A DNA stretch of 64,000 nucleotides, from NCBI GenBank assembly GCA_001970955.1, contig MPUH01000026.1, positions 62,001 to 126,000 on the forward strand, given 5' to 3'. This DNA is from Stentor coeruleus. Taxonomy: Eukaryota; Ciliophora; Heterotrichea; Heterotrichida; Stentoridae. The notes beneath the pieces were generated by a model. The model was not told where the DNA came from, did not search any database, and saw only the letters and a list, made by a program, of their open reading frames with translations. Both the position numbers and the translations under genes were made by a program. Positions 10,641-21,271 of the stretch are shown piece by piece; within the stretch, counting starts at the first letter, position 1, and every line of letters begins with the position of its first letter.

Positions 10641-12119
10641 TTAGCTTTCAGAACTATTTTTCACTATAAAACCTGTAGTTCTCAATGGGTTATGTGATGT
10701 CGTCTGTCGAAAAGTCACTTTCTTAACATTCGAATTAGAAGTCTTCGGTAACTCCAGTATCTGCGAAACATTACTTTCAGGCACAACTGTCCTTTCTGTC
10801 TTTACTTCTTTATCTTCATGTATTATCATTTTAATCCCCATTTCTTCTGCTTTATTCAAAAAATGCCCTACAATAGTACTCCTTTTATATTTAGTATTTG
10901 TCTTTTTATATTCAAATTCAGTATTCTCAACAGGACTATATCCTCCATAAGGTATCACATGATTTGGCTTATCTGCAACTTCAGCATATTTTTTTTTTAC
11001 TATTTTATATTTGTTTTTTGGGATTTCTTTCCCTGTAATATCACTTTCTCTATACTTATCTATAGGTCCTAGATTTAGTTTCTGCATATTAAACAAAGTT
11101 TGTGATGAATTTTTAGGCTCTTCTGTATAGTTTTCCTTGATTTTCCAATATTCTTTAAGGTTATCAGTAAATTTTGGAAGCTCTTTTCCATGAACGCCTA
11201 TGCTTATGTTGTAAAAGGTATTTTGGTTATAATTATTTGTTTCTTTTTTGACTTTTTCTTTTAGATCTTTGATTGTGGTGCCTTCGTTGTAGAAAATTAA
11301 GAATTTTTCTCTTTCTTTAAGATGCTCTTCTCGGGAAATGTGGTTGTAGTTAGCTTTTTCTTGGAGGTTTTCAAGATGCTCTTTTTTCTTTTGAGTGTTC
11401 ATTTGGGTTTGAGATGAGTATTTTGGGTATAAAATGTAGTCTGTAGATGGGAATTTTGCTAGTTTAAAGTCTATTGGTTCAGTGAGTCCTTGTTTGATCC
11501 TGGCTGTTTGATTAAATGAGTTTTTTATTTCCTTGAATGAACTGATTTTAGGTTCTTTTACATAATCCTCAGGTTCAACTCTAATTGTTTCAACCCTAAA
11601 AACATTATCACACTGTCTTCCACTAATAGGTAAATGTTTCCTTGAACAAATAAGCTGTTTCCTTGAACTAATCACCGGCAACGAAGTATTCCTCATAATC
11701 GGATACGTTTCAACAATCTTCTCATTCGCGTCATTATCCATAATAACTCCTCTTTTTTGAATAATCCTCGCCTCAAAATTTGGCACCCTAGATTCCAACC
11801 CAAGCTTAAACTTATCCAAAAACCCACTCTTCAAAGCATTTTCCGCATTGTTTCTCTCAGTTTCATTCAATTTCCGATCTTTATCATCATCAAATTGCTT
11901 GCTTATAAAAAAATCTTTATGACTGACAAATCCATCATTATCAATATCATAGCTTGGATCTGGTAAAAATTCTTTTTTCCTTTCACTTAAAAGCTCTTGT
12001 CTTGTTCTTATTCTAGGCCTACCAGGCCATGGGTCTTTAGTTTGTTCATTTTTCTTAATCTCAAGCATCTGCACAAGATTCCCATTAAGATTGTACTGAG
12101 GAGAAAGATGATTTTCCAT
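10641..12119 (-). CDS. EF-hand protein, putative axonemal/cytoskeletal
   Basis: The protein has 492 aa. Near residues 57-95 it holds a paired EF-hand: DIDNDGFVSHKD is a good calcium loop, and a second loop follows (DDDKDRKLNETE). The rest is Lys/Glu/Asn-rich without transmembrane segments. It contains short repeated patterns such as SSQTxxNxQK, seen twice (SSQTQMNTQKKK and SSQTLFNMQKLN), typical of ciliate cytoskeletal proteins. A calcium-binding structural role is an inference. The frame is uninterrupted and the stop is TAA. Confidence 0.75.
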   Translation of the reverse strand: MENHLSPQYNLNGNLVQMLEIKKNEQTKDPWPGRPRIRTRQELLSERKKEFLPDPSYDIDNDGFVSHKDFFISKQFDDDKDRKLNETERNNAENALKSGFLDKFKLGLESRVPNFEARIIQKRGVIMDNDANEKIVETYPIMRNTSLPVISSRKQLICSRKHLPISGRQCDNVFRVETIRVEPEDYVKEPKISSFKEIKNSFNQTARIKQGLTEPIDFKLAKFPSTDYILYPKYSSQTQMNTQKKKEHLENLQEKANYNHISREEHLKEREKFLIFYNEGTTIKDLKEKVKKETNNYNQNTFYNISIGVHGKELPKFTDNLKEYWKIKENYTEEPKNSSQTLFNMQKLNLGPIDKYRESDITGKEIPKNKYKIVKKKYAEVADKPNHVIPYGGYSPVENTEFEYKKTNTKYKRSTIVGHFLNKAEEMGIKMIIHEDKEVKTERTVVPESNVSQILELPKTSNSNVKKVTFRQTTSHNPLRTTGFIVKNSSES

Positions 12120-12152
12120 ATTAATTATCCAATTTTTTTTAAAAAATGTTTA

Positions 12153-13754
12153 CTATACAGAACTTTTTAGCCTTTTTCTCTCACAAGCATTGAATAATGT
12201 GTTTTGTGGAGATCTTTGTATGGACTCAGAAGGTTTTTCTGCTAAATGAATCAACCCAGCTATTGTGTTTTTTAGTAAATTTGTTTCTTCAAGGCAGTCT
12301 GCGATGAACATTTTCTTTGAATGCTCACAAAACGATGCTTTCCACGTCACTTTTATCAATTCCAAATGACTTTTTATTGATTCTTGAAGATTGTCTATAC
12401 ATGATGCTACCTTTTTTATCCCATGGCTTTTATAGTTTAATGCAAAAGATGAGTCAGCTTTACTTAGGTTTTCTAGTTTATAATAACTACTCATATTCCC
12501 AAGTATACCTTTTGCTTTTATATTTGTTGATTTGTTACTACAAAAATTCACAGTTGTATGATATATACTCCAATTAACATGCACATCGTTATGAAACTCA
12601 TATAAACATTTATCTTGACTATAAAGCATTTTTAAACATAAATTCTCGTTTTCATTTGATAGTTTTTCTATATCTACAAGTTTTAAATCCCATTTTTTCC
12701 TAGACTCAGGTTTGACTAGGAGATTTACAATTGTTTCGAAATTACTTTCTACAGCGAATATTGCGTGGAATTGTAATTGGTTGTTTATAAAACGATATGA
12801 AATTTGAAGGCCATTGTTTAAATCAACAAGTGGGATAGTCATCCAATCAGGACTTGACATAAAAGCTTTGGTTAAACTTAAGCTTATACAACTTGGGGAA
12901 TCCCATTTGAGATAAACTTCACAAGCTTCTAAGTTATTGTTAAGCTATTTTGATATTACGATATCAATAATAGATTTCGTGTCTAAACAGCTTTTGAAAA
13001 TGTTTAAAATATGAAAAGCTTGGATTTGAGACTCACTATATCGTTTTTTAAGTAGGTATTCATCAAGTTTCATCTTTTTAAGCATGTCTATAGGCATTTT
13101 TGTTAGAGTTTGTATGAAGATTTCAAAATCTTTATTATGGTCTCTTGTGCAAAGTTTATAAAGTACATACAAAGACTTTGTCCCAATAAACTCATCTCCA
13201 CATAAAGGTAACAAAGTTCCAAGCAAGGTCCCAATTTGTTTTTCTCTAATAATCCTCCTTTTACTAAAGTATTTTTTTTCAAATGTGTCTAATAAGTTCA
13301 TTCTTTGATTTGAATTCCCATTGATACTTTCAGAAAAATTCCTAATAACAACTTCATCTTCATTCAGTAAATGTTCATCAACTAGATTTTCACAATCAAC
13401 TTTGATACCTAAAAATTCTTTCAATAAATTTTCTAAATCCTTAACTGCTAAAGCTCCGATTATCCAGGTTTCTAACTCCAACTTTCTTTTAATTATTGTA
13501 GCAGGTTTCATAGGGTGTAAGGTTTTTCCAGGGAATTTCGGCAACTTGTAATTATGACCAAGAGTTTCTTTGACGTCATCATATAATTTCCGAAATTCTT
13601 TATATCGTTTATATATAAAATATTGGTATGAGTCATCGATTGTAAGTTTAAGCTCATATACCTTTATAGGATTTACTGTGTATTTTGAATTCAAACATCC
13701 ACTTTTGACTCTGGTTTCGGTTCTGATGATACTGATATCTAATAATTCGTCCAT
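12153..13754 (-). CDS. PX-START lipid-binding protein (two exons)
   Basis: Two open frames are joined by a 15-nt intron at 12945-12959 that preserves phase, giving 528 aa. Residues 1-118 form a PX domain with RYKEFRKLYDDV, LPKFPGKT and a KRKLELETW helix, which binds phosphoinositides in sorting nexins. A helical middle of about 150 residues follows. The second exon carries a START-like lipid pocket, with the signature RKKWDLKLVDIEKL and a long C-terminal helix. Without splicing this would be read as a PX protein and a separate START protein 84 bp apart. The likely role is phosphoinositide-directed lipid binding or transfer on endosomes (inference). The stop is TAG. Confidence 0.75.
12945..12959 (-). 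other. 15-nt intron in PX-START gene
   Basis: On the coding strand it reads GTAATATCAAAATAG. It carries an in-frame TAG, and removing it fuses the PX and START frames. A is at position 10. Confidence 0.85.
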
Positions 13755-14727
13755 ATTATTTTATCTTAGTATTTCTTATAAGAAAAGTTGTGAAGGATTT
13801 TTAGATGGTGGGATGCTTTGATGGGCATTGTAGGAAATTTGGAAGGTGGATTAAGATTTATTGAAGGGTTGTTTTTATTAATAATTTTTGTGTGTAGATT
13901 TTGGGATGAGGTGTTAGTTTATATTTTTTTTTGAGTTCTTTTTTTTGGTTTATGATTGGATGGAAGCTGAAGTGGTTTTTGGGAAATTAAGAGTAGGCTT
14001 TATTTTATTGAGCTTTTTATGATAATTGATTAGGGTATTTATTAGAATTTATTAATATTAGTGTGAAATGGCGGGTTTTTATGGACTTTAGGCTATTTGG
14101 GAATTTTGTAGGATTTAAGACTGGGTAGTTTGTATTTTAAAAAGAGTTATAATTATAGCTATCTTTACTTTCAAAGGTAGTAGTAAATGATTAATGATTA
14201 TATACTTATAGGATGATTATTATACCAAGATAGTAGGATGTTTTTAAATTATTATTTATATAGACTAGGGGAAACTACAATTTATACAAGATAGCCTATA
14301 TGCAACTTTTTACGAAAAAACTATTCCTCAACAAGAGTAATAATTATCCTTGATCTTATTCTAACTGAAGATGATTAATTTTTGATGGAGGACATATAAT
14401 ATTAAAACTGCAAAAATTGATATATTTTAGCAGAGTAAATTTTAAAGAAGATCAGTTTATTATTCACCACCCACTATTTTTTAATTAGCAGAAAAGTGAA
14501 TAGAATACAATCTAGAAACTCTGAATTATCGATAGTCTTTTTGGAGATTTGGAAATCATTTTTTTAGCACAATAAATTTTAATGTATTGCGATTTAAGTA
14601 TATTCCAAAAACAAGAAAACTTGAAATGCTAAAATTATTAATAATACTTTTTTCGATAAAATTTCGCTAATTATGCTAACTTAGTTTTTGTAATTTTGGT
14701 ATGAATCTGATGAAGGATAATTAGAAA
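13755..14727. other. Divergent intergenic region, C-poor left half
   Basis: This lies between the PX-START gene (-) and a + coiled-coil gene. 13755-14130 is T/G-rich and almost without C on the + strand, so G-poor on the coding strand of the minus gene it precedes. The rest is mixed AT-rich DNA. I see no gene in it. Confidence 0.6.
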
Positions 14728-15843
14728 ATGACTGAAAACTATTTCTTGACTTTAGAAAAGTTCGAAGGTCAGTTGGATACAAGACAAAAAAATATTTTTA
14801 TTTCTATAGATGACAATAAGGTCGGTGAATGCTCCTTAGATGCATTGCCAGCAAATTTCCCAATCTCACTTCCAGGAATTATAACAATAAACATACACGA
14901 CCAAAACCCTCAATCAAAACCCTCATCTCTATCTTTCCATTCAAATCTCATAAGCCAAGACTGGTACTACTGGTTTCCTATTTCCCCCAACACAGAAACC
15001 ACACTTTCTTCTCTCCCTTTAAACGCCCTTCAACCTCGGATTCTTCTTAGTTTACTTAAAGAAATCATTCCTTTAACCCTAGAATTACCTGATGCCCAAT
15101 CTTCAACAAACCCTAAACCTCCCCTTTCAAATGAGCATCCCCACATCTCAGATCCCGAAATCCTTAATACCAAAAACAATGTATTTTATGAAAATGCAGA
15201 TAATGAACGCATAATCCAATACTACCAAAACCTAGTCCAATCCCTCGAATCTGAACTTAAAAACCAAAAAAAAACCTCAGAAGACAACATCGAAAACTAC
15301 AAATCCCAAATCGCTGACCTTAACCACAAACTTGACCAAGAAAAACAAAATCGTCTAAACCTCGAAGCTAATCTTCTCAACCTAAACCCCGATCAACCAT
15401 TAAAAACCCTAAAAATTTCTTCCCTAATCCTAAATCAAAAGCTTAACCTTGACAGAAATTTTAAAGTACAATCCCAACAAAACATCATCATTAAACCTCA
15501 AAAAAGCCTTATAAAACACAAACATTCTTTCTCTTTTATCAACGATTCAGAAACCCTAGAAAGAAAAGTTAACGAAATTCTCATGAAACTAAAATTAGTC
15601 GGTTTGTTAAAAAAAGCTAAAGAAACGAATTTCCTCATTGGGGCGAAAACCATAACTTTATGTCTAAAAAAAGGTGAAGTTATATGTAAAAACGGGATTC
15701 CTCTAGAAAGTTACATATTCAAGAATTGTTCAACAGAAATCGAAAATTTCCTTCGTATACGTTCAGGTACAACAATGAGGAAAAATGCATCATCAAATAG
15801 TCCCTTGAATTTTCGCAAGGTCCGAGTACTTGACACTCAATAA
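14728..15843 (+). CDS. Coiled-coil protein of unknown function
   Basis: The protein has 371 aa. Residues 1-110 are strand-rich (KNIFISIDDNKVGECSLDAL, PISLPGIITINIHD) and might form a small beta fold. A Pro/Ser linker comes next, then a coiled coil around residues 155-220 (YYQNLVQSLESELKNQKK). The basic C-terminal globular part ends in IRSGTTMRKNASSNSPLNFR. Codon use is richer in C than in its neighbours. No family is recognised. A centrosomal or ciliary role would be a guess from composition. The stop is TAA. Confidence 0.65.
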   Translation: MTENYFLTLEKFEGQLDTRQKNIFISIDDNKVGECSLDALPANFPISLPGIITINIHDQNPQSKPSSLSFHSNLISQDWYYWFPISPNTETTLSSLPLNALQPRILLSLLKEIIPLTLELPDAQSSTNPKPPLSNEHPHISDPEILNTKNNVFYENADNERIIQYYQNLVQSLESELKNQKKTSEDNIENYKSQIADLNHKLDQEKQNRLNLEANLLNLNPDQPLKTLKISSLILNQKLNLDRNFKVQSQQNIIIKPQKSLIKHKHSFSFINDSETLERKVNEILMKLKLVGLLKKAKETNFLIGAKTITLCLKKGEVICKNGIPLESYIFKNCSTEIENFLRIRSGTTMRKNASSNSPLNFRKVRVLDTQ

Positions 15844-15878
15844 TTCATGAATTTTTACATGAAATATATATTTAATAA

Positions 15879-16394
15879 CTATAAATTATAAAGCAAAGCG
15901 CTTCTTAGTAAAGCAAACTCATGGACTTGGAGATTTTTTCCTGATACAGAACGGGATAATGAAGATGGATATGATATTCTTATTGGGTTTAAATTTTCTT
16001 TTCTATAAGTTGGAACTGTATCAGCATTTTCTATATAACGATCTGAAGTTAATGGGCTTTGAAGGAAACTTGAATTGGATTTCGGGATTTTGATTGAAAG
16101 AACAGATTGGGAAATTTGAGGATTTTCTGAGGATATATCAAGTTTATCTGATGATCGGTTTAGGTTGATGCTTGCGTTTCTTTCTGCGTTTTTTATACGC
16201 CTTTTGAGGTATTCATTTTCTTCTGATAAGGCTGAGTTTTCCATTTCTAGACTTTTTGGGAATTACCGATGAAGGTCTTGCATGCAGATTTCTTTGTTGT
16301 TTTTGAAAAAGGATAAACTTTGGTTTGCCCTGTCCAGACGCTGGAGGAGCTCGTGGTACGTGTTTTCTTTTTGTAAGGAGGCTTGATGGTCCAT
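15879..16394 (-). CDS. Small coiled-coil protein (two exons)
   Basis: A start at 16394 gives MDHQASLQKENTYHELLQRL, a helical segment that runs into the 15-nt intron at 16252-16266. Splicing gives HRLEMENSALSEENEYLKRR, so the helix continues in frame. The spliced product has 166 aa: about 65 residues of coiled coil, then a Ser/Ile-rich tail. An ORF caller without introns would begin at 16244 and lose the N-terminus. The acceptor is AAG rather than the usual TAG or CAG, so this intron is slightly less certain. The function is unknown; the stop is TAG. Confidence 0.6.
16252..16266 (-). other. 15-nt intron (AAG acceptor)
   Basis: On the coding strand it reads GTAATTCCCAAAAAG, with A at position 10. 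It removes an in-frame TAA and joins two parts of one coiled coil. Confidence 0.6.
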
Positions 16395-16945
16395 TTTGTT
16401 TATTGAAAAGCTATAGAATGTTTACTACACTATGGCATAGGCAAGGATTTATAAGGGGTTTTATATGTTAGATTTTTTTATGGTTGATGAGATTTGAGGG
16501 TTTTTGGTATGATTTTTAAAGTATGCTTTTAGGTATGGAAAATTTTATATGGAAAAAGCTAGGTTTTAATATTTAATTAGACTTTTATTTTTATATACTT
16601 TTTAGATTTCTTGTGCTACTTATACAGTGAAAAACTATAAAAAAATTGAATATTAATATTGGTGTATACTATAAATACTTTTTTCTGCCTGTTTTGAAAC
16701 TATAAATCTAGTCATTATTAAACATAAAAAGCATGATATGATTTTCCTATATTTTCTCTTACCTAATATTTTCACAAAAAGCATATCAAAACCTCATCCT
16801 TATCCTATTTTCTAATAATTTTTATTTTCATATCCCCATCATTATCCTAATTATCCTAACCTTAACTTCTACTCATAGCCCAACCTCATCATCCAAAAAA
16901 CCATTCTCAGTTTACATACAAAAAATCCCTAATACATTCTCATAA
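16395..16945. other. Divergent intergenic region with skew switch
   Basis: From 16395 to about 16560 the + strand is G/T-rich and C-poor. From about 16740 to 16945 it is C/T/A-rich and nearly G-free (for example the stretch with TATCCCCATCATTATCC). The switch separates the 5' flanks of two divergent genes. No gene is seen. Confidence 0.6.
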
Positions 16946-17692
16946 ATGTCCAAAAGGATTTTTTCACCTCTAAAAAAAAAAGGTCCTTGGAACGCTGAAT
17001 CTTTTAGCATCAAACTCCTAGAAAAAGAAATCGAACTAGAAAAAACCTTTAGAGTTGATATAATCCAAGACCTTATCACAATGTACTCACATGCAATTGA
17101 ACACTATAACGAACAAAACGATCCAAAATATTATGACTATCAAGATCGATTGCATAATTTATTATTAAAACCTGAAGTGTCTACTGTACTTAACAGTTCT
17201 AAAAAAACAAATCTTTATAACTTTAGTAAACATAGATCAATAACTAATTCACAGCTTGCAAAAAGTCAGATAATTGAATCATTTAGATCGCCAATTAAAT
17301 GCAAAATTTTGGAGTCTGCAGAAAAAGCTATGAAAAAAGAAGAAATTTTACAAAATGTGTCGAGACAGGAACATAGTTTGGAAGATAGAGTGAATATAAG
17401 ACGTTCTAGGAAAAATTTAAGTTTTTGTGATGAAAGTATGAAAAACAGTTATTATATTGATGATAAAGATCAGGTTGTTGAGGTTATGGAAAGTTATTAT
17501 TCGAAAAAAGCTAAGGAAATTGAAGAGACTACTTTGAAATATCTCTTGCAAATGGAGTCGGCAACACCTAAGCATAAAGCTCGGTTTGTTGAGGATATGA
17601 AAAAAGATATAATTAAAATATCACACAAATATGATCAACTTCGAGTGCAAGGACTCCAAAAATTTAAAGATTCTTACAGAAAGCCTAATTAG
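16946..17692 (+). CDS. Ciliate helical protein, paralogue of the 60.9-kb gene
   Basis: The protein has 248 aa. Residues 20-75 (EKEIELEKTF...HYNEQNDPKYYDYQDRLHN.LLKPE) match the protein at 60889-61842 almost position by position: EKEIELEK, LI.xY..A.EHY, NDPKY or DNPKY, Q.R.H..LL.PE. Both end in a Lys/Glu-rich coiled coil with a D.MKKD or DEMKKN segment. The middle is Ser/Lys-rich and divergent. The family is unknown to me; the conserved N-terminal helices suggest a small binding module. The start is the first ATG after a G-poor leader; the stop is TAG. Confidence 0.7.
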   Translation: MSKRIFSPLKKKGPWNAESFSIKLLEKEIELEKTFRVDIIQDLITMYSHAIEHYNEQNDPKYYDYQDRLHNLLLKPEVSTVLNSSKKTNLYNFSKHRSITNSQLAKSQIIESFRSPIKCKILESAEKAMKKEEILQNVSRQEHSLEDRVNIRRSRKNLSFCDESMKNSYYIDDKDQVVEVMESYYSKKAKEIEETTLKYLLQMESATPKHKARFVEDMKKDIIKISHKYDQLRVQGLQKFKDSYRKPN

Positions 17693-18683
17693 CTTTATGT
17701 TATGGAATATGCTTAGTTTTATATAAAAATCATTGTTTTTATCAATATGTTGTTTGTAAAATAGTATTAGTTTATATTAATATTAAACCTAAATACTTTG
17801 GTTTGAAGTGGACAGGTCTAATTAACTTTAAAGTTAATATATAGTGATATACTGAAAGATTCAAATATTAGGATTAAAAATCAAAAAGAAAATTTCCTAA
17901 GAAATTAAAAAAAATACTTTGCAATAAATTTTTATCTTAGGTAATAATAGGAATATTATACTATAGAAATTAGCATTTATTTTACTCCTCTTGAGTTTAA
18001 ATCCTTAAATAAAAGACAGAAGCTTGGGGAGCTCTCATCGCTTTAGTCTGTTTTTCAGGATCAATTTTCCTGATTAAAACTAATTTTTATCTGCCAAATA
18101 TTTCTAGAAAGCTTATCCATAAGTGTTTCTTATTTATTTTATACCACATGAATACCGCAAAATTTTTTCTAATATTAAAGTTTATTTCTCCTCGAAATAA
18201 AATACTTCACAACATTTCAGATGCCTTCAATTCGGTTGTGTTTACTCCACTTTCTGGATCCTTATGGCTTTTTGCTATGATTTACAGTGTAATGATATAA
18301 TTATCTTCTGCTGACTATAAAAGCTAGTTGGAGGTCATAAAAATTTATCTTTAACAACATTCATATAGCTGATCTCCATTTTTTTAGGATACCTACTAGA
18401 CTATATGACCTTGTAACCATATACTTATATATATCTCATCATCCTTTACTAAAAAAAAACATTTCATAATTTCCCGCAATTTTCCATTATCTAAAATATT
18501 TTCTCTTTAATCTAACCATTGGCCTTTAATATATTCCACATTTCATCTAGGACTTATTATTTGTTCCCATATCATAATCTCCTTGACAAATTCCTTCAAA
18601 AAAACATCATCTAATTATTCTCTATTGAAAAATGGCAAAAGTTTGATCATCGAATTCATTGTCTTGGCGCAAAATAATAAATT
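17693..18683. other. Intergenic region upstream of the cyclin gene
   Basis: This 991-bp stretch lies between two + genes. The right end (18420-18683) is C/T/A-rich and G-poor. The middle contains a somewhat GC-richer patch near 18015-18070 that could be transcribed, but I can fold no known RNA from it. No ORF of note. Confidence 0.5.
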
Positions 18684-20060
18684 ATGCATCAAATATTAAG
18701 TTATTCCATTCAAAGTCCTTCCACAAAATCCGTCCTGAGCTCAGAGGCATCAATAAATATAAAATTTGAATGCGAAGAAAACCTCGAGACCTTAGTCTTT
18801 CCCTCACGTTCATACTTTGAAAAAATCGATGAATACCCTGCAAATCCTAAAAAATCCTCAAATTCGTTTGTCAACGAATTCCATCAAGCATTAATCTCAG
18901 ACTACGAGCCCCTTGAAATTGAAGAAGACGACCTTTGTCCAGCAACTTCTTGGCGACCATCTCAACTGGATTATTTTTCATCCTTAGCCGAAAGAGAATT
19001 AGAATATATGCCAAATCCATATGCTTTAGAAAATCTCCAAATAGAAATCACAAGTAATATGAGAGTAATCCTAATGGACTGGGTAATCGAAGTCTGCTCA
19101 GAGTTTTCTCTTAAACGAGAAACTTGTTATCTAGCTCTGAACTATATAGACCGAGCTATATCCAACATCCCCAAAATAAAAAAGTATGAACTTCAACTCT
19201 TTGGAGTTGCAGCTATGCATATTGCCAGCAAAACTGAAGAAATCTACCCACCAAAAATAGAAGACTGGGTCCGTTCAGCAGATGGCGGCTACACAATCAA
19301 GCAAATCATCCACACAGAAAAACTAATCTTAACAGCAATTGGGTTTAAAATCTTCCCATCAACTCTATACAATTGGGTAAGTTGGCTTATGACACAATGG
19401 GACAGTTTTGTTGATTATCATTTCGGCTGTGTCCCATATAACAGACCAAAAGATTTCTCTAATTTACCTCAATCTGAAAAAGAAATGCATCAACGTTTAT
19501 ATGAAAAAAGGGCTATTGTTTTTAAAGAGCCAAATCAAAGAGCATATAAAAGATATAGAGAAACTATGCAAATTTTAGATGTGTCTATGTTAAAAACAGA
19601 AAGCATGAAATATCTTCCTAGGGTGTTATCAGGAGGTCTTTTATATTTGATGATTAGTAAGTATTTTTATGAGACAAATTATTCGTTACTTTATTATAAT
19701 GGTCCAGATTATGATGAACCAACAAGGAATAGTCATAATGATAATTTGAATATGTGGTTTGGGGATTCTAAAGAGTTTGACGATGATTGTGAAGAGTTGA
19801 CAGAAAGTCAGCATATAGAAGGAGCTACAGTTGTTCAAGAATTATATTCTGGGTTTTTGGCAGCTGCGTTAGAGATTAAAAATATTGAAGAAATATATCA
19901 GGCTGTATCATATTTTCACCCATTTTTGGAGCTGGAGATTGTATATGACTTGCCTACAGTGTGTAAAACTCAGAGTAAGGCTAGGATTGAGAGTCATTAT
20001 GAAGAATTTTTATCGTATCAGACTCATAATAGCCACAATCTTGAGTTTGTTTCTCGTTAA
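18684..20060 (+). CDS. Cyclin (A/B/E-like N-terminal cyclin box)
   Basis: The protein has 458 aa. From about residue 100 to 235 it carries the N-terminal cyclin box: MRVILMDWVIEVCSEFSLKR with the expected Arg-Leu-Met-Asp-Trp core, then ALNYIDRAIS and FGVAAMHIASKTEEIYPP. It should bind and activate a cyclin-dependent kinase. The C-terminal half is long and divergent, so a second cyclin fold may be present but is not clear. I cannot separate A, B and E types. The N-terminal 80 residues are Ser/Glu-rich, and I see no clear RxxL destruction box. The 5' flank is G-poor; the stop is TAA. Confidence 0.85.
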   Translation: MHQILSYSIQSPSTKSVLSSEASINIKFECEENLETLVFPSRSYFEKIDEYPANPKKSSNSFVNEFHQALISDYEPLEIEEDDLCPATSWRPSQLDYFSSLAERELEYMPNPYALENLQIEITSNMRVILMDWVIEVCSEFSLKRETCYLALNYIDRAISNIPKIKKYELQLFGVAAMHIASKTEEIYPPKIEDWVRSADGGYTIKQIIHTEKLILTAIGFKIFPSTLYNWVSWLMTQWDSFVDYHFGCVPYNRPKDFSNLPQSEKEMHQRLYEKRAIVFKEPNQRAYKRYRETMQILDVSMLKTESMKYLPRVLSGGLLYLMISKYFYETNYSLLYYNGPDYDEPTRNSHNDNLNMWFGDSKEFDDDCEELTESQHIEGATVVQELYSGFLAAALEIKNIEEIYQAVSYFHPFLELEIVYDLPTVCKTQSKARIESHYEEFLSYQTHNSHNLEFVSR

Positions 20061-20109
20061 TATAGTAATTTATGTAAATGGGAAAATATATTGGGTTAAA
20101 AGGATTTAA

Positions 20110-21219
20110 TTACTTTTTCTGATGTTTTAAACCAGTTTTTTTCGACTCTTCTTCTATTTTCTTCATCACTATACATTCTAAACTATAATCCACATGTCTT
20201 GGTAGCTCTTCAATTTGACGTATCATCCCTTTTCTAGCTATATTACTCCTCTCAGCTTCGAATTTCTGATTACTTTCGTTACTTGTCTTACAATCTTTAA
20301 TCCATTGTACTATCAACGACCTATTAGCTACAACATTAACATCAAAAGCCCAAAGTATTGGCATCAAAGGCCATAAGAACAAACTACCTTCACTTACTCG
20401 ATTATAAACTAATTCTGGAACACGATTACTATCAAAAAATCCTAACCCAGATGCGATAATACTTCCAGCTAATACCGACCTAAAAGACTGTTTTAAATAC
20501 AAATGATCAAGCCCAAGTTTATAAAAATTATAAGGTTCTCTTCCACATTCTAAACTTATAGAACCTAGAAACCCTCCTAGCTTTGTAATCTCAGCTATAG
20601 CTCTTAATGTAGAACAATCAGATACATCATTAAATCTATCAGTACCAATACCAATACAAATAAGCACTTTGTATATAATATTCTCATTTGTATTCCCAGC
20701 AACAGTTGCCACTGATACTGCATCTTCTACAGGGTCACCAAGTCCTGCTTCATCTCCTTTCATTAATGAATCAGACCCTCCATCAAAAAGAATTATACCT
20801 TTAATTGAATGTTTTTCTATAATCAAATTGTGAAGCTCTGTTAATAAAGATACAGAAAAATTCCTTGCGTAATATGCATATACAAAATGTGGTGCATCAT
20901 CAGGATACTGTTGATCAAGATATGAACATAATCCAACTTCAGGACAATAAATTTCAGAACACGCACTTTCTGCTGTAACTTTTTTTGCTACAATAGGATT
21001 ATCATGATTTTCAGATACAAAAACTATCTCACCTCTTACTTCTTGTGGGTCACCAAATGAGTAACTTCCAATTATGAATTTTTTCCCTAGTCTTTTAAGT
21101 TCTGGGATAAGGCAGATACTATGGAAAAAATCAAACCCCCCACCACAGCCTGTTAGAAACACTGAAGTGATTTCTGTATTTTCCAAGTCTTTAAGGAACT
21201 TTGGCAGAAATGCTGACAT
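20110..21219 (-). CDS. DUF1152 family protein
   Basis: The protein has 369 aa, close to the usual size of DUF1152 proteins. The N-terminus shows the glycine-rich turn TSVFLTGCGGGFDFFHSI and a second conserved segment FDGGSDSLMKGDEAGLGDPV, both typical of this family. The family is known mainly from archaea and bacteria, and its biochemical function is not established. The fold suggests a nucleotide- or sugar-binding enzyme (inference). It starts at the first ATG after an AT-rich leader and is tail-to-tail with the cyclin gene, 49 bp apart. The C-terminal tail (KKTGLKHQKK) is basic and looks like a eukaryotic addition. Confidence 0.75.
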   Translation of the reverse strand: MSAFLPKFLKDLENTEITSVFLTGCGGGFDFFHSICLIPELKRLGKKFIIGSYSFGDPQEVRGEIVFVSENHDNPIVAKKVTAESACSEIYCPEVGLCSYLDQQYPDDAPHFVYAYYARNFSVSLLTELHNLIIEKHSIKGIILFDGGSDSLMKGDEAGLGDPVEDAVSVATVAGNTNENIIYKVLICIGIGTDRFNDVSDCSTLRAIAEITKLGGFLGSISLECGREPYNFYKLGLDHLYLKQSFRSVLAGSIIASGLGFFDSNRVPELVYNRVSEGSLFLWPLMPILWAFDVNVVANRSLIVQWIKDCKTSNESNQKFEAERSNIARKGMIRQIEELPRHVDYSLECIVMKKIEEESKKTGLKHQKK

Positions 21220-21271
21220 ATTTATAACTTCACATCATTTAAAAAACATTTTTTTACAATAAAAAATATTA

